Shown here one piece after another: positions 8,498 through 16,558 of a stretch of DNA of 64,000 bases (positions within the stretch are counted from its first letter, which is position 1; every line of letters begins with the position of its first letter). The position numbers and the translations under genes are program-made. The DNA comes from Pedobacter nyackensis (GTDB lineage: Bacteria > Bacteroidota > Bacteroidia > Sphingobacteriales > Sphingobacteriaceae), in the NCBI RefSeq assembly GCF_900176505.1, contig NZ_FWYB01000010.1, positions 1 to 64,000 of the forward strand, read 5' to 3'. The notes under the pieces were generated by a model. The model had not been told where the DNA came from. It worked only from the letters and a program-made list of their open reading frames with translations, and made no database searches.

Positions 8498-9265
8498 ATG
8501 AATTACCCATTGAATAATATACCGGAGCGTCCAGCAAAACCACGTAATAAAGGAATTACAATGGTTATGGATAAAGGATTAAGTTTAAGACAGACTGAAG
8601 ATTTTATTGAAGTAGCCGGAACACATACTGATATCGTGAAATTGGGCTGGGCAACCTCCTTCGTAACACCAAATCTTAAAGAGAAACTGAAACTATACAG
8701 AGATGCTGGAATACCAACCTACTTTGGTGGGACACTATTCGAAGCATTTATCATACGTAATCAGTTTGATGATTATTGCAGGGTGCTGGATCAGTTTGGT
8801 ATGGAGTACGCTGAGGTTTCAGATGGTTCTATTACTATCGAGCATGAACTAAAATGCGAATTCATTCAAAAGTTGTCGAAACAGGTTACTGTGATTTCTG
8901 AAGTTGGTTCTAAAGATGCAACCAAAATATTTGCCCCTTATAAATGGATCAAGCTGATGAATGCGGAGATTGAAGCCGGATCTTGGAAAGTTATTGCTGA
9001 AGCGAGAGAAGGTGGAAATGTAGGTATTTACAGAGGATCAGGTGAGGTTAGAGAAGGTTTGGTAGATGAAATCTTAACCCAAATCCCTGAAGAAACAATT
9101 ATCTGGGAAGCCCCTCAAAAAGAACAGCAGGTTTGGTTTATAAAATTACTGGGCGCAAATGTAAATATTGGTAACATTGCACCGGCAGAAGTAATTCCTT
9201 TGGAAACCATTCGTTTAGGCCTGAGAGGTGATACTTTTGATCATTTTTTAAACCTGGACAAATAG
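8498..9265 (+). CDS. comA: Phosphosulfolactate synthase (ComA) homologue
   Basis: A 255-residue TIM-barrel protein matching (2R)-phospho-3-sulfolactate synthase. That enzyme adds sulfite to phosphoenolpyruvate and is known from coenzyme M synthesis in methanogens and sulfolactate synthesis in some bacteria. Family features visible are PRNKGITMVMDKGL near the N-terminus, DIVKLGWATSF, the GGTLFEAF strand, EVSDGSITI, EVGSKDA, the EAREGGNVGIYR loop and GANVNIGNIAP. I chose the ATG at 8498; the frame opens three codons earlier with a TTG. Bacteroidota do not make coenzyme M, so the product probably serves another pathway. Sulfonolipid precursor supply is one possibility, which is inference. It lies 26 bases ahead of aroE. 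Confidence 0.85.
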   Translation: MNYPLNNIPERPAKPRNKGITMVMDKGLSLRQTEDFIEVAGTHTDIVKLGWATSFVTPNLKEKLKLYRDAGIPTYFGGTLFEAFIIRNQFDDYCRVLDQFGMEYAEVSDGSITIEHELKCEFIQKLSKQVTVISEVGSKDATKIFAPYKWIKLMNAEIEAGSWKVIAEAREGGNVGIYRGSGEVREGLVDEILTQIPEETIIWEAPQKEQQVWFIKLLGANVNIGNIAPAEVIPLETIRLGLRGDTFDHFLNLDK

Positions 9266-9291
9266 TTCCGTAAATCCACCCGCATAGAGAA

Positions 9292-10032
9292 ATGAGAAAA
9301 TTTGGTTTAATTGGCTACCCCTTATCACATTCTTTTTCAAAGAAGTTCTTTACGGAAAAGTTTAGAGATGAGCAGATTGCCAATTGTGAATACGAATTGT
9401 ATCCCATACCTGAGATCGGAGCATTCCCTGGACTGCTAACCGATCAGGATCTCTGTGGTATAAATGTAACCATTCCTTATAAGGTGCAGGTCTTGCCATT
9501 TTTAGATGAAATGGATGAAGCATCCACCGCTATTGGAGCGGTCAACTGCATTTCAATAACAAGGAATAGTGCAGGGCAATGGCTTAAAGGCTACAATACG
9601 GATGCCTATGGCTTTGAGGAATCGTTAAAGCCTTTGTTAGAACCTCATCACCATAAAGCCTTGGTTTTTGGCGATGGCGGAGCGGCTAAAGCTGTAAAGT
9701 ACGTATTAAATAAGTTAAATATTGCTTTCCTTGTCGTAACCAGAAAGCCTTCTGAAAGCAGTATTTTGTATGCAGACGTTGATGAAAAACTGCTTCAGGA
9801 ATATACCGTGCTGATCAATACGACGCCTTTGGGCATGTCGCCGAATGTGGATACTTATCCGGAGATACCTTATGCATGCCTGACAACTCAGCATATTGCT
9901 TACGACCTGGTTTATAACCCCGAAGAGCCAATCTTTTTAAGAGAGGTGAGGGAAAAGGGCGGAAAAACAAAAAACGGACTTGAAATGTTGCATTTGCAAG
10001 CCATACGTTCCTGGGAGATTTGGAATTCATAA
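9292..10032 (+). CDS. aroE: Shikimate dehydrogenase
   Basis: NADP-dependent reductase converting 3-dehydroshikimate to shikimate in aromatic amino acid synthesis. It has 246 residues, slightly shorter than the E. coli enzyme. The shikimate-binding SHS is in GYPLSHSFSKKFF. The catalytic Lys is in NVTIPYK. NTDAYGFEESL carries the conserved Asp. The nucleotide loop reads FGDGGAAKAV, where GAGGA is more common. The C-terminal GLEMLHLQA is the standard motif. It shares a strand and tight spacing with comA (26 bases) and gldD (one base), suggesting co-transcription. Confidence 0.95.
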   Translation: MRKFGLIGYPLSHSFSKKFFTEKFRDEQIANCEYELYPIPEIGAFPGLLTDQDLCGINVTIPYKVQVLPFLDEMDEASTAIGAVNCISITRNSAGQWLKGYNTDAYGFEESLKPLLEPHHHKALVFGDGGAAKAVKYVLNKLNIAFLVVTRKPSESSILYADVDEKLLQEYTVLINTTPLGMSPNVDTYPEIPYACLTTQHIAYDLVYNPEEPIFLREVREKGGKTKNGLEMLHLQAIRSWEIWNS

Positions 10033-10033
10033 A

Positions 10034-10618
10034 ATGAAGAGATATTTCTTTCTTTTTTTCTGCGCGTGTATATTGGCATTTTCAGCCTGTAACAGCAATA
10101 GTTATACCCCAAAGCCAAGAGGTTTTTTTAAGATAGATTTTCCGGCTAAATCTTACCGGAGTTTTGATAAAGGCTGCTCTTTTTCATTTGAGTATCCCAG
10201 CTATGCCAATTTGGTTGCCGATAGCAGTGCCGGAACCCAACCTTGTTGGTTTAACCTGGCATTCCCTCAATTTAATGGGCGGTTACACCTGACCTATTAT
10301 GATGTTACTTCAAAAAAAGAGTATGAAAATCTGGTTGAGGATGCAAGAACATTTGCTTTTAAACATACTGTAAAGGCTAACGCAATTGATCAAAAAATAA
10401 TCAATTACCCCGAAAAGAAGGTTTATGGCGTTTACTATGCGATTGAAGGAAATACAGCTTCTTCAGTCCAGTTCTTTTTAACGGATAGTACAAAACATTA
10501 TTTTAGGGCGGCATTGTATTTCAATGAAAGACCTCAATATGATTCGATTCAACCGGTGGTTAACTTTATTAAAAAAGATCTCGACCGGATGATCAGTACT
10601 TTTAAATGGAAAAACTAA
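10034..10618 (+). CDS. gldD: Gliding motility lipoprotein GldD
   Basis: A 194-residue lipoprotein. A signal peptide MKRYFFLFF… ends in a lipobox FSAC, followed by YTPKPRGFFKIDFPAKSYR, the family hallmark at the mature N-terminus. The ATG at 10034 starts one base after the aroE stop; the open frame runs 18 codons further upstream inside aroE but lacks a signal peptide. GldD is needed for gliding and type IX secretion in Flavobacterium johnsoniae, where its exact role is unclear. It also occurs in non-gliding relatives. The aroE–gldD neighbourhood suggests it is expressed with housekeeping genes here. Confidence 0.9.
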   Translation: MKRYFFLFFCACILAFSACNSNSYTPKPRGFFKIDFPAKSYRSFDKGCSFSFEYPSYANLVADSSAGTQPCWFNLAFPQFNGRLHLTYYDVTSKKEYENLVEDARTFAFKHTVKANAIDQKIINYPEKKVYGVYYAIEGNTASSVQFFLTDSTKHYFRAALYFNERPQYDSIQPVVNFIKKDLDRMISTFKWKN

Positions 10619-10639
10619 TTTTAAATATCGATACATCCT

Positions 10640-11278
10640 ATGATAAGTATTAAACAATTCACTTTTAATCCTGTAAGGGAAAACACTTATATTCTGTTTG
10701 ATGAAACGGGCGAATGCGCAATCATTGACCCGGGAATGTACGATGCTGGAGAACAGAATGAAGTGGTTAATTTTATCAAAGAACATGGGTTAAAGCCTGT
10801 GCTTTTACTAAATACGCATTGTCATTACGATCATGTTTTTGGTAATAAGTTTGTGTACGACCAATGGGGTTTGAAACCTCAGTTCCATAAAGGCGAATTG
10901 TATATTTTGCAGGCCATTCCGGGATATGTGCCACAAATGGGCTTGCATTATGAGCTATCTCCTGAGCCAGAAGTGTTTTTGCCGGAATCAGGTAAAGTGA
11001 GCTTTGGTAACAGTCAGCTGGAACTTATTTTTGCACCAGGACATTCCCCGGCGCATTTGTGTTTTTATGCTGCTGCGGATAACTTCCTGATTGGTGGAGA
11101 TGTGTTGTTTTACACGAGCATTGGCAGGACAGATCTTCCAGGAGGAAACCATTCGCAATTAATCAATAGTATCAAAAATAACTTGTTTATATTGCCTGAT
11201 GACTGCAGGGTTTACCCTGGTCATGGTCCATCTACAACTATAGGCTTTGAGAAAAAACACAATCCTTTTTTACAATAG
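10640..11278 (+). CDS. MBL-fold metallo-hydrolase (glyoxalase II-like)
   Basis: A 212-residue cytoplasmic metallo-beta-lactamase-fold hydrolase. All metal ligands are visible: HCHYDH (residues 60–65), His in APGHSPAH, Asp in IGGDVLF and His in VYPGHGPST. GRTDLPGG and the terminal FEKKHNPFL match the YcbL/GloB-like subgroup, which hydrolyses thioesters such as S-lactoylglutathione analogues. The true substrate is not indicated by neighbours. The gene follows gldD by 21 bases and precedes the permease by 18, so it probably belongs to the same transcript. Confidence 0.88.
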   Translation: MISIKQFTFNPVRENTYILFDETGECAIIDPGMYDAGEQNEVVNFIKEHGLKPVLLLNTHCHYDHVFGNKFVYDQWGLKPQFHKGELYILQAIPGYVPQMGLHYELSPEPEVFLPESGKVSFGNSQLELIFAPGHSPAHLCFYAAADNFLIGGDVLFYTSIGRTDLPGGNHSQLINSIKNNLFILPDDCRVYPGHGPSTTIGFEKKHNPFLQ

Positions 11279-11296
11279 GTATTATAACACAAAGTA

Positions 11297-12532
11297 TTGA
11301 ATACACCATTTTATATAGCACGCAGGTATCTTTTTGCAAAAAAATCTACCAATGCCATCAACATCATCTCTACAATTTCTGTAGCAGGTGTTTTTGTAGG
11401 TAGTGCCGCTTTGATCATTATACTCTCGGTATTTAATGGTTTTGAAGAGGTGGTGTTAAAAATGTTCAATACCATTACGCCGCAAATTGTAATCTCGCCG
11501 GTTCAGGGAAAAACATTCGATCCCAATACAGCCTATTTTAATGACTTGAAAAAGGAAAAGGGGATTTATTCTTATACTGAGGTCCTTTCTGAAAATGCAC
11601 TTTTAAGGTACAATGAAAAGCAGTCGGTGGGCTTGGTAAAAGGTGTGAGTACAGATTACTTAAAAAATAAGAGCCTGGATAGCATTACGATTGATGGAGC
11701 GTTTAAGCTTGAAAATCAAAGCTTGAATTATGCTGTTATCGGTTCCGCTATTCAGACGTTTTTGATGGTTAATACAACCGATCCTTTTAACCCATTGCAG
11801 GTTTTTTCACCTAAAAAGAAGAATAACCATAGCGGGTCCATTAATCCGGCAGATGATTTTACCATCCTTTCTATTCCGGTTTCCGGTGTTTTTGAGGTTC
11901 AGCAGGATTTTGATAATCTGGCTATCGTTCCTTTAAGATTTGCAAGAAAGCTGCTGGATGAGCCGGTTAAAATCTCGTCTATTGAGATTAATCTGCAAAA
12001 TGGTGTGGATGCCGATAAATTTAAAGCTGAAATTGAAAACAAAATCGGCAAGGACTTTGAGATAAAGGACAGGATACAGCAAAATAAAGTGCTGTATAAT
12101 ATTTTAGGAAGCGAAAAATGGGCAGTTTATATTATTCTGACCTTTATATTGATTATTGCTATATTTAACATCATAGGCTCTTTAACGATGCTGGTTATTG
12201 ATAAGCTGAAGGATATCGCTATCCTAAGCAGTCTCGGCGCCGGAAGGAAGCTCATTAAGCGTATTTTCCTCTTTGAAGGAATGATGATTACTATGGCCGG
12301 ATGTATATCCGGTTTAGTTGTCGGATTGGTCTTTTGTTTGCTGCAGCAAAAATTTGGATTGGTAAAAATGTCTCAGGATAACCTTGTGATTACCAGTGCT
12401 TATCCTGTTGCATTGAAATGGAAAGATTTTTTACTTGTATTTTTAACCGTAAGTGTTTTTTCTTTTATGGCATCAGCTTTGTCATCTAATCTGAGCGTGA
12501 AGAAAATAAATCACTTAAATCAAGATCTCTAG
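11297..12532 (+). CDS. ABC transporter permease, LolC/LolE-FtsX family
   Basis: A 411-residue inner-membrane protein with the MacB/LolE layout. There is a first helix at about 24–46 (VSVAGVFVGSAALIIILSVF), a large periplasmic domain and three C-terminal helices (about 278–400, FtsX domain). The N-terminus FYIARRYLFAKKSTNAINIIS is typical of lipoprotein-releasing permeases in Bacteroidota. The start is a TTG. No ATPase gene is adjacent, so it presumably pairs with a LolD-type ATPase coded elsewhere. It likely releases lipoproteins from the inner membrane, although an efflux role cannot be excluded. Confidence 0.85.
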   Translation: MNTPFYIARRYLFAKKSTNAINIISTISVAGVFVGSAALIIILSVFNGFEEVVLKMFNTITPQIVISPVQGKTFDPNTAYFNDLKKEKGIYSYTEVLSENALLRYNEKQSVGLVKGVSTDYLKNKSLDSITIDGAFKLENQSLNYAVIGSAIQTFLMVNTTDPFNPLQVFSPKKKNNHSGSINPADDFTILSIPVSGVFEVQQDFDNLAIVPLRFARKLLDEPVKISSIEINLQNGVDADKFKAEIENKIGKDFEIKDRIQQNKVLYNILGSEKWAVYIILTFILIIAIFNIIGSLTMLVIDKLKDIAILSSLGAGRKLIKRIFLFEGMMITMAGCISGLVVGLVFCLLQQKFGLVKMSQDNLVITSAYPVALKWKDFLLVFLTVSVFSFMASALSSNLSVKKINHLNQDL

Positions 12533-12536
12533 AAAC

Positions 12537-12914
12537 ATGAATATATTTAAAAGCCCATTATTTTTAATCATAGCAATTTTCATTGCAATAGTAGGATGTA
12601 ATTCAAGGCCTGAAGAGGTAAAAGACAGGACTACACGTGTAATGAAAGGTCTGTACAGTTTTGGTCCCGAACTAAAATCGTTTACAGACTGTGAAGAGGG
12701 AAATGAGTACTGGGTTGCTGATAGTGCCAAAACACTTGAATTGGCTTACAGCAATTTCAACTTTGAAAAACCCTACGAGCCTGTATACATAGAGGTGGAA
12801 TGTCATACCATAAAATCCGACAGCCTAAGCATGTCGGCCGATTTTGATTCCACTATGGTTGTAACTAAGGTGGTTAAAATAACAAAAGAGATACCGGACG
12901 GTCCGTGTAACTAA
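12537..12914 (+). CDS. Small lipoprotein, function unknown
   Basis: A 125-residue protein with a hydrophobic leader and lipobox IVGC at about residue 21, so it should be a lipoprotein. The mature part contains GNEYWVADSAKTLELAY and YIEVECHTI. This is loosely like the small beta-barrel domains of NlpE or META proteins, but I cannot assign a family with confidence. It starts four bases after the permease stop, which suggests co-expression and possibly a shared role at the envelope. Its stop codon overlaps the stop of convergent mqnD. Confidence 0.7.
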   Translation: MNIFKSPLFLIIAIFIAIVGCNSRPEEVKDRTTRVMKGLYSFGPELKSFTDCEEGNEYWVADSAKTLELAYSNFNFEKPYEPVYIEVECHTIKSDSLSMSADFDSTMVVTKVVKITKEIPDGPCN

Positions 12915-13756
12915 GGGATTAAATATATATTCTGCTTAATAGGAGCGATCAAGCCCTTATCCTGAGCCATTGTAAACATCACGTCAATGGCTTTTCTGCC
13001 CTCTTTTCCGAGTTCAATGCTGTATTTGTTTACGTATAGCTCAATGTGCTTGTACATCACTTCTTCGCTCATCTCCTGTGCGTGTTGTTTGATAAACTCA
13101 AGGCCTGACTTTGGATTTGCAAAGGCAAACGCTACTGATTCTTTAATCAACCGGTTTACTTTCTCTTTGATTTCCTGATCCAGATTCCTGTTGATTACAA
13201 TTCCGCCCAGTGGAATAGCGCAGCCTGTTTGTTCTTCCCAATAGCTACCCAGATCCATAATTTTGTGCAAGCCCTTTTCTGTATAGGTAAACCTGTTTTC
13301 ATGGATAATTAACCCGAGGTCAATCCGGTCTTCCAATAGCGCGCTTTCTATTTCCGAGAAAACCATTTCCTGTTTTTCTGTCAAATGGGGGAATGCAATG
13401 CCCAATAAAAAATTCGCAGTAGTATAACGACCGGGTATGCCAACTTTATGAGCGGCATTTAATTGATCCTTTTTATGAACAAAAGTTTCATCATGGCAGA
13501 TGAGTAGGGGACCAACTCCAAAACCCAGGGCACTCCCTGAATCCAGCAATGCATACTGTTCGTGGACATAGGCAAATGCATGAAAACTGAGTTTCGTGAC
13601 ATCTAACTCCCCTCTAAAAGCTTTTTGGTTCAATGTTTCCACGTCGTCAAAAAAGACTTCAAATTCTAAACCTTCAGTGTCAATTTTATGATGGATAAGG
13701 GCATCAAAGATAAATGTATCGTTAGGGCAGGGAGAGAAGCCAAGACTTAATTTCAT
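12911..13756 (-). CDS. mqnD: 1,4-dihydroxy-6-naphthoate synthase (menaquinone, futalosine route)
   Basis: A 281-residue enzyme of the periplasmic-binding-protein fold that turns cyclic dehypoxanthine futalosine into 1,4-dihydroxy-6-naphthoate. The N-terminal signature GFSPCPNDTFIFDALI is diagnostic. DVTKLSFHAFAY, FGVGPLLIC and the GGIVINRNL segment match family positions. There is no signal peptide, as expected for the cytoplasmic enzyme. It follows mqnB by 34 bases on the same strand, forming a two-gene unit. The other futalosine genes (mqnA, C and E) are not in this window. Confidence 0.92.
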   Translation of the reverse strand: MKLSLGFSPCPNDTFIFDALIHHKIDTEGLEFEVFFDDVETLNQKAFRGELDVTKLSFHAFAYVHEQYALLDSGSALGFGVGPLLICHDETFVHKKDQLNAAHKVGIPGRYTTANFLLGIAFPHLTEKQEMVFSEIESALLEDRIDLGLIIHENRFTYTEKGLHKIMDLGSYWEEQTGCAIPLGGIVINRNLDQEIKEKVNRLIKESVAFAFANPKSGLEFIKQHAQEMSEEVMYKHIELYVNKYSIELGKEGRKAIDVMFTMAQDKGLIAPIKQNIYLIP

Positions 13757-13790
13757 TTTGTAAAGGTAGCGACTAAGAGAAAATGGTTGG

Positions 13791-14423
13791 TTATGTATTT
13801 GTCAAAAATCCAATCGCCCAGTCGTTCAGGTTTTTTATGGCGAGGCCGATTTTCCAGCTGTCTTTGTTTCGAGGTTCTACATAGTTGGATATGCTCCGGA
13901 TTTGCAGGCAGGGTACTGATTCCTGGTCGCAGCAGTAAAGTACAGCAGCCCCTTCCATACTTTCGATCGCAGGATTAAACCTTGAAACGACCCTTGATAT
14001 GCTATTTTCATTCCCGTGCACACGGTTTACGGTGATGCCATGACCCTTTTGCAGTTTTTTTACGGCATCACTCAGCAAGTTGTTTTTCGCGGTGTACCTG
14101 GCTTTGCCAAAACCCAGTTCATCAATACTTAAAAAGGTGTCTCCATTTTCAGCGCCAAGCTCGGCAAACTCATCGGTGGTAACATTGATCAGGGTTCCCA
14201 GAGGTGTTGTATGGTCAAAAGAGCCTGCAATACCGAGGTTTAAAACCAGGTTGTAGTTTCCCTTCAGGTGCTTCCCCAGGGCAAAAGCTGTAGCGGTCAT
14301 GCCTACTCCCGTAATCAGTAAATCAAAGTCTTTTGTTCTAATAAAATCCTGCTCGGGTAAATCGAAGTGTGCAATTAATAAAGCTATTTCTGCCCTTGTG
14401 GCGGCAACCAAAAGAATCTTCAT
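13791..14423 (-). CDS. mqnB: Futalosine hydrolase
   Basis: A 210-residue nucleosidase of the purine nucleoside phosphorylase fold that removes hypoxanthine from futalosine in menaquinone synthesis. Visible are the starting strand KILLVAATRAEIALL, the LITGVGMTATAFALG substrate loop, LNLGIAGSF, and ESMEGAAVLYCC, which holds the catalytic region. The closing sequence RSISNYVEPRNKDSWKIGLAI is characteristic of MqnB rather than MTA/SAH nucleosidase. It is the first gene of the pair with mqnD and is divergent from the pterin genes, with a 72-base intergenic region. Confidence 0.92.
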   Translation of the reverse strand: MKILLVAATRAEIALLIAHFDLPEQDFIRTKDFDLLITGVGMTATAFALGKHLKGNYNLVLNLGIAGSFDHTTPLGTLINVTTDEFAELGAENGDTFLSIDELGFGKARYTAKNNLLSDAVKKLQKGHGITVNRVHGNENSISRVVSRFNPAIESMEGAAVLYCCDQESVPCLQIRSISNYVEPRNKDSWKIGLAIKNLNDWAIGFLTNT

Positions 14424-14469
14424 GATAGCTAAGTTAGATATTTAACCTTTCTACTTTAAGCTTTCTGCG

Positions 14470-14477
14470 TATATTTG
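14470..14477 (+). promoter_or_regulatory. Promoter -7 element for the pterin genes
   Basis: TATATTTG matches the Bacteroidota TAnnTTTG consensus exactly and ends 18 bases before the ATG at 14496. A TTTC at 14448–14451 sits 18 bases upstream of it as a possible degenerate -33 box. Confidence 0.6.
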
Positions 14478-14495
14478 TCAATAATATAACAGAGA

Positions 14496-14909
14496 ATGAT
14501 TTATATAACCAGAAAAGCATCATTTAATGCTGCGCATAAATTATCCAGACCAGATTGGACGGAGGATAAAAATACTGAAGTTTACGGCAAGTGTGCTAAT
14601 CCAAACTGGCACGGTCATAATTATCAATTATATGTAACAGTAAAAGGAGAAATTAATCCTGAAACTGGGTTCCTGGTCGATCTGAAATGGCTTAAGGATA
14701 TTACCAATACGCATGTAGTTGAAAAAATTGACCATAAAAACCTGAATCTTGATGTTGATTTTATGAAAGATAAACTTGCATCAACAGAGAATCTGGCTAT
14801 CGCCATCTGGGATCAACTGGTTGATCTGATTGCAGAGTCGGGCGCGCAATTACACAGCATAAAAATTTACGAGACTGAAAACAACTTTGTTGAATATTTC
14901 GGTCACTAA
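14496..14909 (+). CDS. 6-pyruvoyltetrahydropterin synthase family (PTPS/QueD) protein
   Basis: A 137-residue T-fold enzyme acting on 7,8-dihydroneopterin triphosphate. The metal-binding His residues lie in FNAAHKL and WHGHNY. The catalytic-Cys motif reads CANPNWHGH, with five residues between Cys and HGH. That spacing is typical of biopterin-type PTPS, whereas queuosine QueD usually has three. Conserved VDLKWLKDI and ENLAIAIWDQL are present, and ETENN near the C-terminus carries the pterin-anchoring Glu. folE follows eight bases later, giving the enzyme that makes its substrate. A tetrahydropterin role is therefore favoured over queuosine, but this rests on motif spacing and context. Confidence 0.88.
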   Translation: MIYITRKASFNAAHKLSRPDWTEDKNTEVYGKCANPNWHGHNYQLYVTVKGEINPETGFLVDLKWLKDITNTHVVEKIDHKNLNLDVDFMKDKLASTENLAIAIWDQLVDLIAESGAQLHSIKIYETENNFVEYFGH

Positions 14910-14917
14910 CAGTATAT

Positions 14918-15553
14918 ATGGACAATCATACCAATTATTTAGATGAGGAAGAGGATAACGGGTACATTAAAATAGACCGTTATAACGAGAGCAAAATCGC
15001 TTCAGTAGCACATCATTATAAAGATATCCTGGGTCAGCTTGGTGAAGACCCAAGTCGCGAGGGGTTGATCAAAACTCCGGAGCGCGTAGCTAAGGCGTTA
15101 CAATATCTTACACATGGGTATGACCTTAACCCGGCAGAGATATTACGCTCTGCGATGTTTAAAGAAGATTACAGCCAGATGGTAGTGGTGAAGGATATAG
15201 AGGTTTTCTCTATGTGCGAGCATCATATGCTTCCATTTTTTGGTAAAGCACATGTTGCCTATATCCCAAATGGACACATTGTTGGATTAAGCAAAATACC
15301 GCGTATTGTTGATGCATTTGCCCGAAGATTACAAGTGCAGGAGCGTTTAACTAATGAGATCAGAGATTGTATTCAGGATACATTAATGCCTGCCGGTGTT
15401 GCTGTTGTGATTGAATGCAAGCATTTATGTATGGCGATGAGGGGTATACAGAAGCAAAACTCTGTTACAACCACTTCTGCTTTTACAGGAGAATTTGCTA
15501 AAGATAAAACCAGAGCAGAGTTTTTAAGACTGATCACAGCTAATTTGCATTAG
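14918..15553 (+). CDS. folE: GTP cyclohydrolase I
   Basis: A 211-residue enzyme converting GTP to 7,8-dihydroneopterin triphosphate for folate and pterin synthesis. Zinc ligands are visible in SMCEHHMLPFFGKAH and in ECKHLCMAMRG. GHIVGLSKIPRIVDAFARR and the terminal TSAFTGEF are standard. The N-terminal 1–30 stretch is acidic and variable. It shares a transcript with the PTPS-family gene upstream, so the two steps of pterin synthesis are coupled. The repeat-bearing gap downstream separates it from fabD. Confidence 0.96.
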   Translation: MDNHTNYLDEEEDNGYIKIDRYNESKIASVAHHYKDILGQLGEDPSREGLIKTPERVAKALQYLTHGYDLNPAEILRSAMFKEDYSQMVVVKDIEVFSMCEHHMLPFFGKAHVAYIPNGHIVGLSKIPRIVDAFARRLQVQERLTNEIRDCIQDTLMPAGVAVVIECKHLCMAMRGIQKQNSVTTTSAFTGEFAKDKTRAEFLRLITANLH

Positions 15554-15597
15554 AATTCAGGATTAATCTTTAATCATAAGAATAAAAACAGGTTAAA

Positions 15598-15621
15598 GAG
15601 CAAGGTCTTTAATTCTTGCTC
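15598..15621 (+). terminator. Candidate hairpin between folE and fabD
   Basis: GAGCAAG (15598–15604) pairs with CTTGCTC (15615–15621) around a 10-base loop. The tail is only moderately T-rich. Flanking copies of TTAATCTTTAA/CAT-like sequence (about 15562–15577 and 15622–15636) make the gap repetitive. It may be a weak terminator or part of the fabD leader. Confidence 0.4.
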
Positions 15622-15648
15622 CTTAATCTTTAACCATAAAATAAATAG

Positions 15649-16530
15649 ATGAAAGCATATATATTTCCAGGACAGGGTGCTCAATTTTCGGGCATGGGTA
15701 AAGAACTTTACGAAAATGAAGTAGCAAAATCGTTGTTTGAGCGGGCCAATGAAATCATCGGTTTCCGCATTAGCGATATCATGTTCTCTGGTAGCGACGA
15801 AGAATTGAAACAAACTAAGGTTACCCAACCTGCTATATTTCTTCATTCTGTAATATTAGCAAAAACTTTAGGTGATAGTTTTAAACCGGATATGGTAGCT
15901 GGTCACTCATTAGGTGAGTTTTCGGCACTTGTTGCGGCTTCAGCTTTGTCATTCGAAGATGGCTTAAGACTGGTTATTACGCGTGCAAATGCAATGCAGA
16001 AAGCTTGTGAGTTACAACCTTCAACGATGGCTGCAATCCTTGGATTGGCTGATGAAATCGTTGAAAACATATGCAAAGAGATTCCTGAGGTAGTTGTTGC
16101 CGCGAATTATAACTGCCCGGGACAAATTGTTATTTCAGGAAGTATCGAAGGAGTTGATATTGCTTGTCAGAAATTAACTGAAGCAGGAGCAAAACGCGCT
16201 TTGAAACTTAATGTTGGTGGTGCATTCCACTCGCCATTAATGGAGCCTGCAAGATTAGAGCTTCAGGAAGCGATAGAAAAAGTAACTGTTCTATCACCGG
16301 TGTGTCCTATTTATCAGAATGTTGATCCGGTACCGAATACAGATCCTCAGAAAATAAAAGAAAACTTGATCACCCAATTAACGGGCGCAGTGAAGTGGAC
16401 GCAGACAATTGAACGCATGATTGCTGACGGAGCAACTGAATTTGTTGAAGTTGGCCCGGGAAATGTGTTACAAGGCCTGGTTAAGAAAGTCAACAGAGCA
16501 ATGCCTACCAGTTCTGCTACTTCTGTGTAA
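15649..16530 (+). CDS. fabD: Malonyl-CoA:ACP transacylase
   Basis: A 293-residue cytoplasmic acyltransferase loading malonyl groups onto acyl carrier protein for fatty acid synthesis. The N-terminal FPGQGAQFSGMG and the nucleophile elbow GHSLGE (Ser 87) are clear. The catalytic His is in GGAFHSPLM. EVGPGNVLQGL near the end is also standard. It is not beside the usual fabH/fabG/acpP genes here. The sensor kinase gene follows by 28 bases. Confidence 0.96.
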   Translation: MKAYIFPGQGAQFSGMGKELYENEVAKSLFERANEIIGFRISDIMFSGSDEELKQTKVTQPAIFLHSVILAKTLGDSFKPDMVAGHSLGEFSALVAASALSFEDGLRLVITRANAMQKACELQPSTMAAILGLADEIVENICKEIPEVVVAANYNCPGQIVISGSIEGVDIACQKLTEAGAKRALKLNVGGAFHSPLMEPARLELQEAIEKVTVLSPVCPIYQNVDPVPNTDPQKIKENLITQLTGAVKWTQTIERMIADGATEFVEVGPGNVLQGLVKKVNRAMPTSSATSV

Positions 16531-16558
16531 TTTATAAAATCATAAAAATACAACAAGC

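Noticed and set aside
9980..10033. Upstream extension of gldD inside aroE
   Set aside because: The extra 18 residues would precede the lipoprotein signal peptide and destroy it. The ATG at 10034 gives a proper signal peptide and a one-base gap to aroE.
15556..15648. Riboswitch before fabD suggested by repeated TTAATCTTTAA stretches
   Set aside because: The pairing is short and I see no conserved aptamer; it is kept only as a candidate terminator hairpin.
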